Shown in pieces: positions 21,059 through 29,193 of a stretch of DNA of 31,919 nucleotides. Numbering within the stretch: the stretch's first letter is position 1; each line of letters begins with the position of its first letter. The notes beneath the pieces are model-generated. The model was not told where the DNA came from and made no database searches. It saw only the letters and a list, made by a program, of their open reading frames with translations. The stretch spans positions 1-31,919 of the IMG/VR virus record IMGVR_UViG_3300037070_002158. The stretch is one strand, 5' to 3'. Both the position numbers and the translations under genes were made by a program. The stretch is from a virus.

Positions 21059-21306
21059 GCAGAACAGGGAACTACACAGGTGTTGTCGAAACTAAAATAA
21101 AAAACACATTAAAAGGCTTTTTTCAATTCGCTTACGGATTGCTTTGGCTGCTAACTTTACTATGCGTAGCTGGTGTATTTATTGGGTTAATCGTTGCTTT
21201 ATTTAACGGAACGTTTGAATATAGGCAATTGATGTTATTTATTGGCCTTATTGTTTTTTGCTACGCATTCAAAATAATTTACGATAGATTTATAAATAAA
21301 AACTAA
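21055..21306 (+). CDS. Two-span membrane protein
   Basis: An 83-residue protein with hydrophobic helices at about 26-50 (LLWLLTLLCVAGVFIGLIVAL) and 58-74 (LMLFIGLIVFCYAF), so an inner-membrane hairpin. A holin is a possible reading, but the usual lysis neighbours are absent, so I do not assign it. Confidence 0.5.
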   Translation: MSRTGNYTGVVETKIKNTLKGFFQFAYGLLWLLTLLCVAGVFIGLIVALFNGTFEYRQLMLFIGLIVFCYAFKIIYDRFINKN

Positions 21307-21307
21307 G

Positions 21308-21583
21308 ATGAAAAAATTAATACAACGATGGCTGGGGATACCCGACAATTTGGAGTTTAACCTTAATAAGATTGAGTTTGAGGCTCAAAACAAGCCGAAA
21401 TATAAACCAGGAGATACGTGCGGAAAGTTCATTGTAACAAGATGCTACCCTCAGGTAAGCACAATGATGATAGCATCACACGTTTTTATTACCGGAAGGT
21501 TTGAATATAAATATGAATGCTTTGATTTAGCAACAAACGAAACTAAAGAGATACAAGAAAGTTTTATGCCACCAAAAAACTAA
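21308..21583 (+). CDS. Hypothetical protein
   Basis: A 91-residue soluble protein; KYKPGDTCGKFIVTRCYPQV followed by alternating strands suggests a small beta barrel. It sits 1 base after the membrane protein and 6 bases before the lipoprotein gene. No family recognised. Confidence 0.5.
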   Translation: MKKLIQRWLGIPDNLEFNLNKIEFEAQNKPKYKPGDTCGKFIVTRCYPQVSTMMIASHVFITGRFEYKYECFDLATNETKEIQESFMPPKN

Positions 21584-21589
21584 AAAGAA

Positions 21590-21943
21590 ATGAAAAAACT
21601 TATCCCATTATTACTGCTTTTTGTAACATTAAACGGATGCAAAAAAGAAGAGCATAAACATATTAAGGAAGTTAGCTACCATTGCTACACAGATCAAGGA
21701 AAAGCTGTATTTAAGTACGTAGACCGCCAAGGTAGTTGGGTGACGTTACCGTTAAACAGAAAAACGACCGATTTAACAATCGAAACGAACGAGGATGATT
21801 ATCATTTTATACCTTCGCTTGTATCGACCGGCCCGGATAGTTTATTTTTGTCCGCATCTTGCAACGGTAAATCAACTGAAAATAAATTCAGATCCGCAGG
21901 CGGAACGAATACGATTACCGTTGAACTGGAAAAATTGCGTTAA
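21590..21943 (+). CDS. Phage lipoprotein
   Basis: A 117-residue protein with a lipoprotein signal: MKKLIPLLLLFVTLNGCKKE, lipidation at Cys17. The mature domain is predicted beta-rich with two further Cys. Phage lipoproteins often block re-infection by masking receptors; that is a family-level possibility, not shown here. Its stop overlaps the stop of the convergent portal gene by 4 bases. Confidence 0.65.
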   Translation: MKKLIPLLLLFVTLNGCKKEEHKHIKEVSYHCYTDQGKAVFKYVDRQGSWVTLPLNRKTTDLTIETNEDDYHFIPSLVSTGPDSLFLSASCNGKSTENKFRSAGGTNTITVELEKLR

Positions 21944-23178
21944 TCAGCTATTTCAGAATCTTTGAATAGCTTGTACCTTGCTTTACCTTCTGACTCTGTG
22001 ATTAGTCCGGCTGTTATTGCTGCCTGGATATTAGAAATCTCAATAGCTTCCATTTCTGAAACTACCTTTTTATCCGCTTGCATAGCCTCCACATGGCTAT
22101 AATCTAAGGTTAAATACGAGCCATCGGTGAAATTAAAGAATGATCCAAGCGTTTGACATAAGCTATCAGCCATTGGTTGTATGGCATCGGTATAACCTTG
22201 TTTTGTGGCATCTTTAATATCTTGACTTGAAAACCCTTCCATTTCAGAGCTGAAAATGTTTTTATTCAAATTGTATGCATCACATATAGTGTGCTTGTTT
22301 GCTTTGATTTGCTCTAATAACAATAGGCTTTCCGTTGGGTAGGTAGTTGGAACCCACTCAGTGCCACCATCGACAAATTTAACCCGGCCTTTTTTGTCGT
22401 CACCAACGCCATACGTGTTAGTGAAATCATTTTCCTGCTCTAATCTTCTTTCCGGAGTGATAGGCAATGCACCTGCGCCATCCTTGGCCGTCAACTTAAC
22501 AAAGCCTAACGCCCCCATTTCTCCCGAAATAACGTTTAAAAAGTCGTAGGCTAACTTTGTGTTAGTTATAGGGTATTGAAGTGATTTAAGAGGGGAAACA
22601 CCTACTATTGGATTATTGATATCATTTATCTTACTCCAAATAATTTCGTTCGGCTGAAATATTCTTTTCGTTGTGCCATCACTATATTCGTAATGCTTAA
22701 CAATCCCAGATATATCCGTTTGATCAAAGAATTTGCCCGTTAAAACAGGTGTTAAGTATTCCGATGAAATGGATTGCAATTTGCTTGGAACGCCTTTAGA
22801 TAGCACAGAAACAACCGGAGCGTAAATGTATTGATTCCCGAACGTTGATAGCTGGAACATATAATTACGAAGGAACTCGTTCTCTGAACTGAATGGTGTA
22901 GGCTTGTTTAAAAGAGCAACATAAGGGCTATTCTTTATTTCTTTGCCATCCTTTGTTTTATGCCGGAACACTCCATTGCTGAACATATCGGACTTCTTTG
23001 TAATGACAAGATTTAATTCAGGAACTTCACTAACGAGCTTGGAAGGTATGTCGGACGTATAGATAGCTCCTTTAGTTCCGATGCGTACAGTTTTCGTTTT
23101 AAAGAATGCTTTTTCTTGCGCTTTGCGTCCAAATCCGAAAAAACTTCCAAGTCTATCAATAAAATTATTATCTTCCAT
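21940..23178 (-). CDS. Portal protein, HK97 type, inverted
   Basis: A 412-residue portal-family protein: N-terminal SFFGFGRKAQ, SPYVALLNKPTPFSSENEFL, LSTFGNQYIYAPV, a conserved middle PNEIIWSKINDINNPIVGVS, and SLLLLEQIKANKHTICDAYN before the stem/crown helices. Length is normal. Twelve copies should form the packaging channel and neck. It is the only minus-strand gene in the rightward block, convergent with a lipoprotein gene and divergent from the head operon. A minus-strand TACATTTG about 70 bases upstream is its likely promoter. Confidence 0.85.
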   Translation of the reverse strand: MEDNNFIDRLGSFFGFGRKAQEKAFFKTKTVRIGTKGAIYTSDIPSKLVSEVPELNLVITKKSDMFSNGVFRHKTKDGKEIKNSPYVALLNKPTPFSSENEFLRNYMFQLSTFGNQYIYAPVVSVLSKGVPSKLQSISSEYLTPVLTGKFFDQTDISGIVKHYEYSDGTTKRIFQPNEIIWSKINDINNPIVGVSPLKSLQYPITNTKLAYDFLNVISGEMGALGFVKLTAKDGAGALPITPERRLEQENDFTNTYGVGDDKKGRVKFVDGGTEWVPTTYPTESLLLLEQIKANKHTICDAYNLNKNIFSSEMEGFSSQDIKDATKQGYTDAIQPMADSLCQTLGSFFNFTDGSYLTLDYSHVEAMQADKKVVSEMEAIEISNIQAAITAGLITESEGKARYKLFKDSEIAD

Positions 23179-23242
23179 AGTGAGGGTACGTGCAGCTTAA
23201 CACGCTTTTTTAGGTGTATTTTAAAAATAAATTAAAATAATA

Positions 23243-23282
23243 TTGCAAATGTAATAATAATTATTCGTAAATTTGCCACAAA
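23243..23282. promoter_or_regulatory. Overlapping divergent promoters of portal and head operon
   Basis: Plus strand: TTG 23243-23245, 22 bases, TAAATTTG 23268-23275. Minus strand: TACATTTG 23253-23246 with TTTG 23282-23279, 25 bases apart (long). The two sets interlock, so polymerase binding to one may exclude the other. Confidence 0.5.
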
Positions 23283-23335
23283 GCGTATGAAGATGTACGC
23301 AACAATGTCATGGAAAAAGGGTTTAGTTATTATTT

Positions 23336-23385
23336 AAAAGCGTTGTATCACTTGTAAAAACAGGTTGTGCAACGCTTTTTTATTT
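23336..23385 (+). terminator. Terminator-like hairpin at head operon start
   Basis: AAAAGCGTTG (23336-23345) pairs perfectly with CAACGCTTTT (23370-23379); an inner ACTTGT/ACAGGT pair lies in the loop; TTATTTTATT follows. It ends about 8 bases before the first ATG and 55-100 bases after the promoter, so it should act as an attenuator. Confidence 0.6.
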
Positions 23386-23392
23386 TATTAAA

Positions 23393-23497
23393 ATGAGCGA
23401 TAAAAAAGAAAATATAAAAATTGATTACGATGCACTTTTGAAAAAAAACGTTCAAAAGCAAAAAGCAATCAAGGAGCAAACGTCAATTAAAAAATAA
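23393..23497 (+). CDS. 34-residue charged peptide
   Basis: MSDKKENIKIDYDALLKKNV and 14 more residues, lysine-rich and helical. The ATG follows the attenuator; the TAA abuts the protease ATG. By position it could help protease translation or assembly. Unrecognised. Confidence 0.45.
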   Translation: MSDKKENIKIDYDALLKKNVQKQKAIKEQTSIKK

Positions 23498-24343
23498 ATG
23501 GCAATTATAAAAGCGATAGAATTTCCAAATAAGACTTTTGCAACTAAAGAGGCTTTATTCAATGATCTAAAGTTGAATGAGGAAAAACTTATTTCGTTAA
23601 AAACATCTCAGGTGTACAAGTCATCCGAAAAAGGGCAAATATCGTTTTTAAACGGGGACAAAATTCAGGATATATCGAAAGGTATTCTAATTGCGAAGGA
23701 AGGGTTTATCTACCCAATAGTGTCGACAACAAGATACAGAGATAGTCACAAGGATGTTCATTTTGACGGCTCAATGACTAAAACAGCGAAAGAGCAGCAA
23801 GGGAAAGTGGTTTATGCATTAGATCACGAATTGAAATATGATTCAATTATTGCTTGGCAAAAAGACGTGAGAATGTTTATTGCTAAAATGGGCTGGGCTG
23901 TTGTCGGTAAAAGTTATGAAGGGCAAACCGAAGGGCTTGTATTTGAGATTTCAAAAGATAACATTGTTCGTAAGGATGTGCTAAAGGCAATCGAAGATAA
24001 AGTGAGCGAATTTGAAAACTCAATTCGTATGCAATATGTTAAAATGACTTTAGGGATGAATTCTAAAAATTCAGATCACAAAGCGAATAAATCGTATTAC
24101 GACGAACGAATAGGGTTGATAGCCAACAAAGAAGAAGTAGAGGCCGATGGCTATTTTTGGGGTGTTGACGAATTAAGGATTTATAAAGAGGCGAGCTTAG
24201 TAGTTGCCGGTGGATCAAATGATGCAACAAGTATTTTCAGTAAAGAATTAAACGAGCCGTTGGAAGACACTCACAAACAAATAGAGCCGGCAGTTGTCAC
24301 TCAAAACATCCACAAATCAATATTAAACAATTTTAAACTTTAA
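23498..24343 (+). CDS. Prohead protease-like protein
   Basis: A 281-residue protein directly before the capsid gene. Features of the HK97-type prohead serine protease family: VYALDHE (candidate His), SIRMQYVKM (candidate Ser), and IYKEASLVVAGGSNDATSI, which corresponds to the family's conserved E-x-S-x-V...N-x-x-A end. It would cut the capsid N-terminal scaffold segment during maturation. Divergent, so the catalytic residues are proposed, not certain. Confidence 0.65.
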   Translation: MAIIKAIEFPNKTFATKEALFNDLKLNEEKLISLKTSQVYKSSEKGQISFLNGDKIQDISKGILIAKEGFIYPIVSTTRYRDSHKDVHFDGSMTKTAKEQQGKVVYALDHELKYDSIIAWQKDVRMFIAKMGWAVVGKSYEGQTEGLVFEISKDNIVRKDVLKAIEDKVSEFENSIRMQYVKMTLGMNSKNSDHKANKSYYDERIGLIANKEEVEADGYFWGVDELRIYKEASLVVAGGSNDATSIFSKELNEPLEDTHKQIEPAVVTQNIHKSILNNFKL

Positions 24344-24354
24344 TCTTAAAAACA

Positions 24355-25797
24355 ATGAAAAACGTGAAAAACAAAAAAGCTCCAGGCGGAATGCGTGGCA
24401 ATAAATTAAAATTAGAAGCAAGAAATAAACATGTATTCATGTTCGCATTCGGTTTGTTCGCATTCCTTGTATGTGGTGCAATTACAGGTGATTTCTTTGT
24501 AGGCGCAGGGTTGGCCTCGTTGGCGGCATTCGTTCCTGTAGCATTTAAAGAAGATCCAACAAAAACAGCAGAGGAAAACGCAATTGCAAAGATTCAAAAC
24601 GAAATTGCAAACGCATTGGGAAAAGCAGATGACTTAACAAAGGCGGAGATTAATGCATTAAAAGAATCCTTAGATGCATTAGTTAAAAACGATGTTATCG
24701 TAAAATCAAAAGATGTAATGGCTGAGCTAATAAAAATGGCTGGCGAAATTGCTGCTTTAAAAGAAGTCGGAAACGGTGGCGCATCCAAATTGTCATTCAA
24801 AGCCCAAATAGTTGATTTCATTGTAAAAAATAAAGATGAAATTAAAAGCATGCTAAAAAAGGGTACCGGCACTATTGAGATTGAATTAAAAGCGGTTGCC
24901 GACATAACAACAGGTTCAGCGATTAACGTCGGTACAGTTCCTACCCAATACGGGGAAACAACTGATCCGCAAATTGTTGGAAATTGGATTGAGGGATACA
25001 CAACCACATCTAACACAAACTCTCCAAACTATCCATACACAGAGGTTTTGCCTAAAGATGGAAATTACGCATTCTTAGCAGAGGCTGCAACAAAACCGCA
25101 AATCGACTTTAAAATGGAAACCCGTTTCGCTACGCCTGTAAAGGCGGCCGCATGGGAGAAGTTGACAGAGGAAGCAATGGATGACATCCCACGAATGAAC
25201 GATTTGGCTAATCAAATCCTTTTGAAAAAACACAACATTTTCAAACAAAGAGGGATTATTTCAGGTGATGGAATTTCACCAAACCCGAAAGGAATTTTAG
25301 AGTATGGCCGCGCGTTTGTTCCTGGCGATATGGCTGGAAAGGTTCAGGCTCCTAACTTTATGGATGTGATTAACGCTGCTATTGCAGATATGAGAACCAC
25401 GCACAACTACCAAGACGAGATACCGTACATTGCAAATGTCGTAATGTTAAATGATATCGACTTCTTTTTAGAGGTTCAATCAGCAAAAGACACAACCGGA
25501 AGACCATTGTTTAATTACAATCCTATCACACAGGTTGCCACTATGGGAAGTGTTGCGGTTATTCCGACACCCGAAATTGAAGCAGGAAATATCTTGGTTG
25601 CCGACGTAACGAAATACAATGTAGTAAACTACAAACCGTACACGGTACGTATTGGATGGGTTAACGACGATTTCATTAAAAATCAATTTGTAATCCTTGG
25701 CGAATCAAGATTTTACGGATTCGTTAAGAAGTTGGATGAACAAGCATTCATTTACGATTCTATCGACACCATCAAAGACGCATTAAGATTAGTATAA
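24355..25797 (+). CDS. Major capsid protein, HK97 fold, with hydrophobic N-terminal hairpin
   Basis: A 480-residue capsid protein. Residues 70-190 are helical like a scaffold (delta) domain; from about 195 the fold matches HK97-type capsids (NVGTVPTQYGETTDPQIVGN..., FATPVKAAAWEKLTEEAMDD, GISPNPKGIL, and a C-terminal FVILGESRFYGFVKKLDEQA). Residues 27-44 and 47-64 are two strongly hydrophobic helices (FMFAFGLFAFLVCGAIT, FVGAGLASLAAFVPVAF), which is unusual for a capsid. They would be removed if the protease cuts the N-terminal domain. A GC hairpin follows the stop. Confidence 0.8.
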   Translation: MKNVKNKKAPGGMRGNKLKLEARNKHVFMFAFGLFAFLVCGAITGDFFVGAGLASLAAFVPVAFKEDPTKTAEENAIAKIQNEIANALGKADDLTKAEINALKESLDALVKNDVIVKSKDVMAELIKMAGEIAALKEVGNGGASKLSFKAQIVDFIVKNKDEIKSMLKKGTGTIEIELKAVADITTGSAINVGTVPTQYGETTDPQIVGNWIEGYTTTSNTNSPNYPYTEVLPKDGNYAFLAEAATKPQIDFKMETRFATPVKAAAWEKLTEEAMDDIPRMNDLANQILLKKHNIFKQRGIISGDGISPNPKGILEYGRAFVPGDMAGKVQAPNFMDVINAAIADMRTTHNYQDEIPYIANVVMLNDIDFFLEVQSAKDTTGRPLFNYNPITQVATMGSVAVIPTPEIEAGNILVADVTKYNVVNYKPYTVRIGWVNDDFIKNQFVILGESRFYGFVKKLDEQAFIYDSIDTIKDALRLV

Positions 25798-25803
25798 ACT
25801 AAT

Positions 25804-25830
25804 GCCCCCGGAGTAATTCGGGGGCTTAAT
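25804..25830 (+). terminator. Hairpin after capsid gene
   Basis: GCCCCCG-GAGTAATT-CGGGGGC, 7 perfect pairs, followed by TTAATAATT. The weak U-tract suggests partial termination or mRNA 3'-end protection, giving more capsid than downstream products. Confidence 0.5.
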
Positions 25831-25840
25831 AATTGAAATT

Positions 25841-26041
25841 ATGGCTAAAGAGCTAAATAAAAAAGAAGATACTAAAGCGGAAGGTTTAGAGTTTTTAAAT
25901 TCTGATCTTGTTTTAGTAAAAGGAACCGAAGACAAAAAGTTTTCGATGTCACCTAAAAAAGAATACAAGGTATCGGGAGTAATGGCAAAAATCCTGATCG
26001 ATAAAAAAGCAGCCGAATTTATCAAGGTAATAAAAAAATAA
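25841..26041 (+). CDS. Small head-region protein
   Basis: A 66-residue charged protein (MAKELNKKEDTKAEGLEFLN...). It lies right after the capsid gene and its hairpin, 4 bases before the signal-peptide protein. Possibly a small head-completion or capsid-associated protein by position only. Confidence 0.5.
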   Translation: MAKELNKKEDTKAEGLEFLNSDLVLVKGTEDKKFSMSPKKEYKVSGVMAKILIDKKAAEFIKVIKK

Positions 26042-26045
26042 GAAC

Positions 26046-26858
26046 ATGAAAAAATTAATCTTATTGGGGATTTTTAGCGTATTCGCTTTAGGTTCATTCG
26101 CTCAGAATAGCATTGTCACAATGGTTGGCAGCGACACAATCGTAAATACCGCAAACGATACCGTTTATCAAAACGTATTAGGCACTTACGAAACAGTTGC
26201 ACTGCAAGCCGTTGTAACCAAATTATCAGGAACCGTAACAACTACATTCGCCTACATTCAGGGGTCGATTGACGGAACCAATTACGTTAATTTAAACACG
26301 GATACATTAACTTGTACGCAACAAACAACCAATACAAAGGTTTGGGTAATTGAAAACTCGAATTATACATGGTTAAGAATTATTTTTGACGGCGGCGGCA
26401 CTCAATCATCCATTGTTCATGGCTATTTGATTGGAAATCCTCCCGGAGGAAAACACTCGGCTATTAGCATGGTTTCGGACATTAATTTAACTTCCGATAC
26501 AGCTACGAATACCGGAACGGCATACCTTGAAAAGCGTGTTAAGGGTTGGTATAATACGGTAAGCATTCAGGCGGTTGCAACTAAGTTGACCGGAACAGCC
26601 GGAGGTACAATTACTTTGCAGGGGTCAGTCGATGGAACTAATTTTGTAACCGTTTCGACTAAATACCTTGCCGATGTATCGTTACAAAAACCTTATACGG
26701 TAGACGGTGGTGCAACCTTAACAGTATTAGACCAAGCAACCACGACAAAGATTTTCACAGTAATTGGAAGTCCTTATTCGACTTATCGACTAAGCTATAC
26801 CGGAACAGGAACAATGACAGTAAGGTTACGTGGTTATTTACTTGGCAATAAAAAATAA
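26046..26858 (+). CDS. Exported two-repeat protein inside the head gene cluster
   Basis: A 270-residue protein with a Sec signal peptide (MKKLILLGIFSVFALGSFAQ, cut near Ala19/Gln20). The mature part holds two copies of a beta-rich domain: LQAVVTKLSGT...IQGSIDGTNYV and IQAVATKLTGT...LQGSVDGTNFV, each ending in a strand with GYLIGN/GYLLGN. It sits between capsid and connector genes. It may be a virion decoration protein or an envelope protein; a signal peptide on a virion protein is odd. Confidence 0.6.
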   Translation: MKKLILLGIFSVFALGSFAQNSIVTMVGSDTIVNTANDTVYQNVLGTYETVALQAVVTKLSGTVTTTFAYIQGSIDGTNYVNLNTDTLTCTQQTTNTKVWVIENSNYTWLRIIFDGGGTQSSIVHGYLIGNPPGGKHSAISMVSDINLTSDTATNTGTAYLEKRVKGWYNTVSIQAVATKLTGTAGGTITLQGSVDGTNFVTVSTKYLADVSLQKPYTVDGGATLTVLDQATTTKIFTVIGSPYSTYRLSYTGTGTMTVRLRGYLLGNKK

Positions 26859-26860
26859 AT

Positions 26861-27349
26861 ATGGGTTTACTAATTTCAAAGACTGATTTTGTAGGTGTTT
26901 ATGGGTTAAGTCAATCCATATCCGACACTATTGATCCGTACATCTTGAAATGGGAAAAACTTTATTTGCGTGAATTGATGGGTGCTGAATTGTATGATTT
27001 GTTTGTCGCTTCATTTGTTGGTGTTTTACCTACTGGTGATTACTTGACACTTTACAACGAGATCAATCAAGATGTTTGCGGTGGCTTATTGCATTCAGAA
27101 GGTATGAAAAAGATGCTTTTAGGCTTCATTTGGTACGAATACGCAAGCGGTACGGCACACAAACATTCAGATACCGGAATAGTTGCCGGGACAAATGAAA
27201 TATCCGTACAAGCTGATTTTAGCCTGGCATACAGACATTACAATGATTCAATCAGTACTTATAAGTCGATTCAGTACTATATTCAGAAAAATATAAGATT
27301 GTACCCGACTTTTAAAGGTGTACCGAAACGATTAATTAGTTCTTTGTAA
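26861..27349 (+). CDS. Head-tail connector protein
   Basis: A 162-residue, helical protein: DTIDPYILKWEKLYLRELMG then AELYDLF, and MKKMLLGFIWYEYASGT, which resembles the adaptor (DUF6712-like) proteins of Bacteroidetes phages. Position after the capsid gene fits the first ring below the portal. It ends 2 bases before the next gene. Confidence 0.55.
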   Translation: MGLLISKTDFVGVYGLSQSISDTIDPYILKWEKLYLRELMGAELYDLFVASFVGVLPTGDYLTLYNEINQDVCGGLLHSEGMKKMLLGFIWYEYASGTAHKHSDTGIVAGTNEISVQADFSLAYRHYNDSISTYKSIQYYIQKNIRLYPTFKGVPKRLISSL

Positions 27350-27351
27350 AA

Positions 27352-28044
27352 ATGGAAACGGTAGACATTGTCAGGGAGGTTGTTTCGAACATAGATAATG
27401 CCATTGCGCTCACGTCTATTGTCGATAATGCCGATGGAACGTATCTGCTAAATACAAACGATACACTTCATTTACAAGATGGTTTTCCGCTTGTAATTGG
27501 TGGCAACGATTACACTATTGTAACCGTTGTAAAAGATGTTTCGGTATTAATTAGTGGGTCCGTTTTGCCTGTTTTAACTTCATTCAACGTTTACGCTCCT
27601 GTTTATTTTCACGGGACAGTTATCCGGGTAAATGCTGAAATGAAAACTACCGCAGATGCTCAAAACATTTTTAGCCGAACCCCTTTCATTTATTTGAAGG
27701 AAGTATTAACCGATAAAGTAAATTCAAAGTTCAATAAAAGCCCGATTGAAAAAGAAACAACGTTGAAAATACTATTTCTTACTCAATCTAAATTTAAAGA
27801 CTGGAAAACAACGGAGCATTATTCAAAGTCGATTTATCAAATGACTAACCTGGCTAATAGATTTATTGAATCATGTTATGCCAACAAAACGATATGGGAG
27901 TTTCAAGATTACGAAATGATTCCGCACGCTAATTTTGGAGTGTACGTAGATAACGGGCATAATAAATCAATTTTTGAAGACCAGTTATCGGGAATTGAAA
28001 TGAATATTTCGCTCCCATTTTTAAGACAAGATGAATGTAATTAA
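27352..28044 (+). CDS. Neck / head-closure candidate
   Basis: A 230-residue protein. The N-terminal about 100 residues are beta-rich (DGTYLLNTNDTLHLQDGFPL...), the rest mixed with a DYEMIPHANFGVYVDN segment. It starts 2 bases after the connector gene. The role is inferred from gene order. Confidence 0.45.
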   Translation: METVDIVREVVSNIDNAIALTSIVDNADGTYLLNTNDTLHLQDGFPLVIGGNDYTIVTVVKDVSVLISGSVLPVLTSFNVYAPVYFHGTVIRVNAEMKTTADAQNIFSRTPFIYLKEVLTDKVNSKFNKSPIEKETTLKILFLTQSKFKDWKTTEHYSKSIYQMTNLANRFIESCYANKTIWEFQDYEMIPHANFGVYVDNGHNKSIFEDQLSGIEMNISLPFLRQDECN

Positions 28045-28075
28045 CAAAAATATTAACTTTTAACACTTAAACAAA

Positions 28076-28996
28076 ATGAATGTATGTGATTGCAACGAAA
28101 CATTAGGCAACACCGGAGTACCGGGCTGTAACCCTATTGCGAAAACGACCTCTAAACACATTATTGTTCCAACTTTTGACAGCACAGGAACACGAAACTC
28201 AATTACAATAGCTACGCTATTTACGCCAACGTTATTGACTGAAAAAGTTAACGAGCCGGATTTAACAAAGCGTTGGTTTCCGCTACCGATTTACAACACG
28301 GTAGCAGGTGAAAGAGCGGAAAGTAAATTCCAAACCGATGCATTCGGACGGATGGAAAAATTGATTCAAGGTGTTCGTAATTTCATTGGCGACATTTGGG
28401 GGCAAGCAGGTGTTTTCTTAGGTCAAATTGAGAAAGCAAATTGCAATGACTTCTCCATTTACAAAATTGATGTAAATGGGAGCATTACCGGAGCTATCAG
28501 CGCAGACAATGACGGAAAATTGTACCCAATCAGAATGGCTAAAGGGTCTTTTGATGCGAGATTTTTCGAGGAAATGCCGGAATCGAGAGCGATGGTTAAA
28601 ATTGCCTTTGAATATGATTTACGTGAATCTGATTCTTTATTGAGAACAATTTCCGCAGATGACATGACAGCCGATTTGTTGAACGCAACCGGATTAATCG
28701 ACGTTTCGAGTGTTATAACAAACATTTCAACTACTGGATTTACTGCTAAATTAGTAACAAAATACGGTTCAGTAGCTAATTTGGTTGTGGATAAATACTT
28801 GGTTGCTGGTGATTTTGCATTATACAACACTACCGATTCCTTGGCTGTTGTCCCTTCATCCGTTACAGAAAGCGCACCAGGAACGTATGATTTTGTTTTT
28901 GCAGCTCAAACAAGTGCTGATGTATTGCGTTTAACGCCAACAAAAACAGGTCGTGATTACACGGCAGTAATTGCAAACACTATCTTAATACCATAG
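28076..28996 (+). CDS. Major tail tube protein candidate
   Basis: A 306-residue protein. The N-terminus has four Cys (CDCNETLGNTGVPGC) that could bind metal or cross-link. The middle (FIGDIWGQAGVFLGQIEKAN... then IYKIDVNGSITGAISADNDG) and a C-terminal Ig-like part (SVTESAPGTYDFVFAA) suggest an abundant structural protein. By order and size, a tail tube subunit is most likely. A virion decoration protein is the alternative. Confidence 0.45.
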   Translation: MNVCDCNETLGNTGVPGCNPIAKTTSKHIIVPTFDSTGTRNSITIATLFTPTLLTEKVNEPDLTKRWFPLPIYNTVAGERAESKFQTDAFGRMEKLIQGVRNFIGDIWGQAGVFLGQIEKANCNDFSIYKIDVNGSITGAISADNDGKLYPIRMAKGSFDARFFEEMPESRAMVKIAFEYDLRESDSLLRTISADDMTADLLNATGLIDVSSVITNISTTGFTAKLVTKYGSVANLVVDKYLVAGDFALYNTTDSLAVVPSSVTESAPGTYDFVFAAQTSADVLRLTPTKTGRDYTAVIANTILIP

Positions 28997-28998
28997 TC

Positions 28999-29178
28999 AT
29001 GAAAATAGGCAACACATCATTTACTCCGGCTGCGTTTGTCGGAGTGTCAAGGGAGGAATTTATTAAGCGCTATCGGGGGAAACTCGATGGCGCTGATATA
29101 AACGAAGCATTTGATAAAATCCAAAACGAAAACAAAAAAAACGAACCGAAAGAAATTAAGAAGCCCCGAATAAAATAG
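28999..29178 (+). CDS. Small tail-region protein
   Basis: 59 residues, MKIGNTSFTPAAFVGVSREE then FIKRYRGKLDGADINEAFDK and a lysine-rich tail. It starts 2 bases after the preceding TAG. Its last codons and TAG form the left arm and loop of a terminator hairpin. No family recognised. Confidence 0.55.
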   Translation: MKIGNTSFTPAAFVGVSREEFIKRYRGKLDGADINEAFDKIQNENKKNEPKEIKKPRIK

Positions 29179-29190
29179 GGGCTTTCTTTT
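29161..29190 (+). terminator. Intrinsic terminator within tail genes
   Basis: AAGCCCC (29161-29167) pairs perfectly with GGGGCTT (29178-29184), followed by TCTTTT. It overlaps the end of the 59-residue gene. The next ATG follows at 29194, 3 bases after the U-tract, so downstream tail genes are probably reached by readthrough. Confidence 0.6.
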
Positions 29191-29193
29191 ATC

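Noticed and set aside
21055-21306. Holin
   Set aside because: Two membrane helices fit, but no endolysin or spanin is near and the gene sits between terminase and portal.
21930-23220. Invertible DNA segment around the portal gene
   Set aside because: No clear inverted repeats at the two junctions and no invertase gene in the window.
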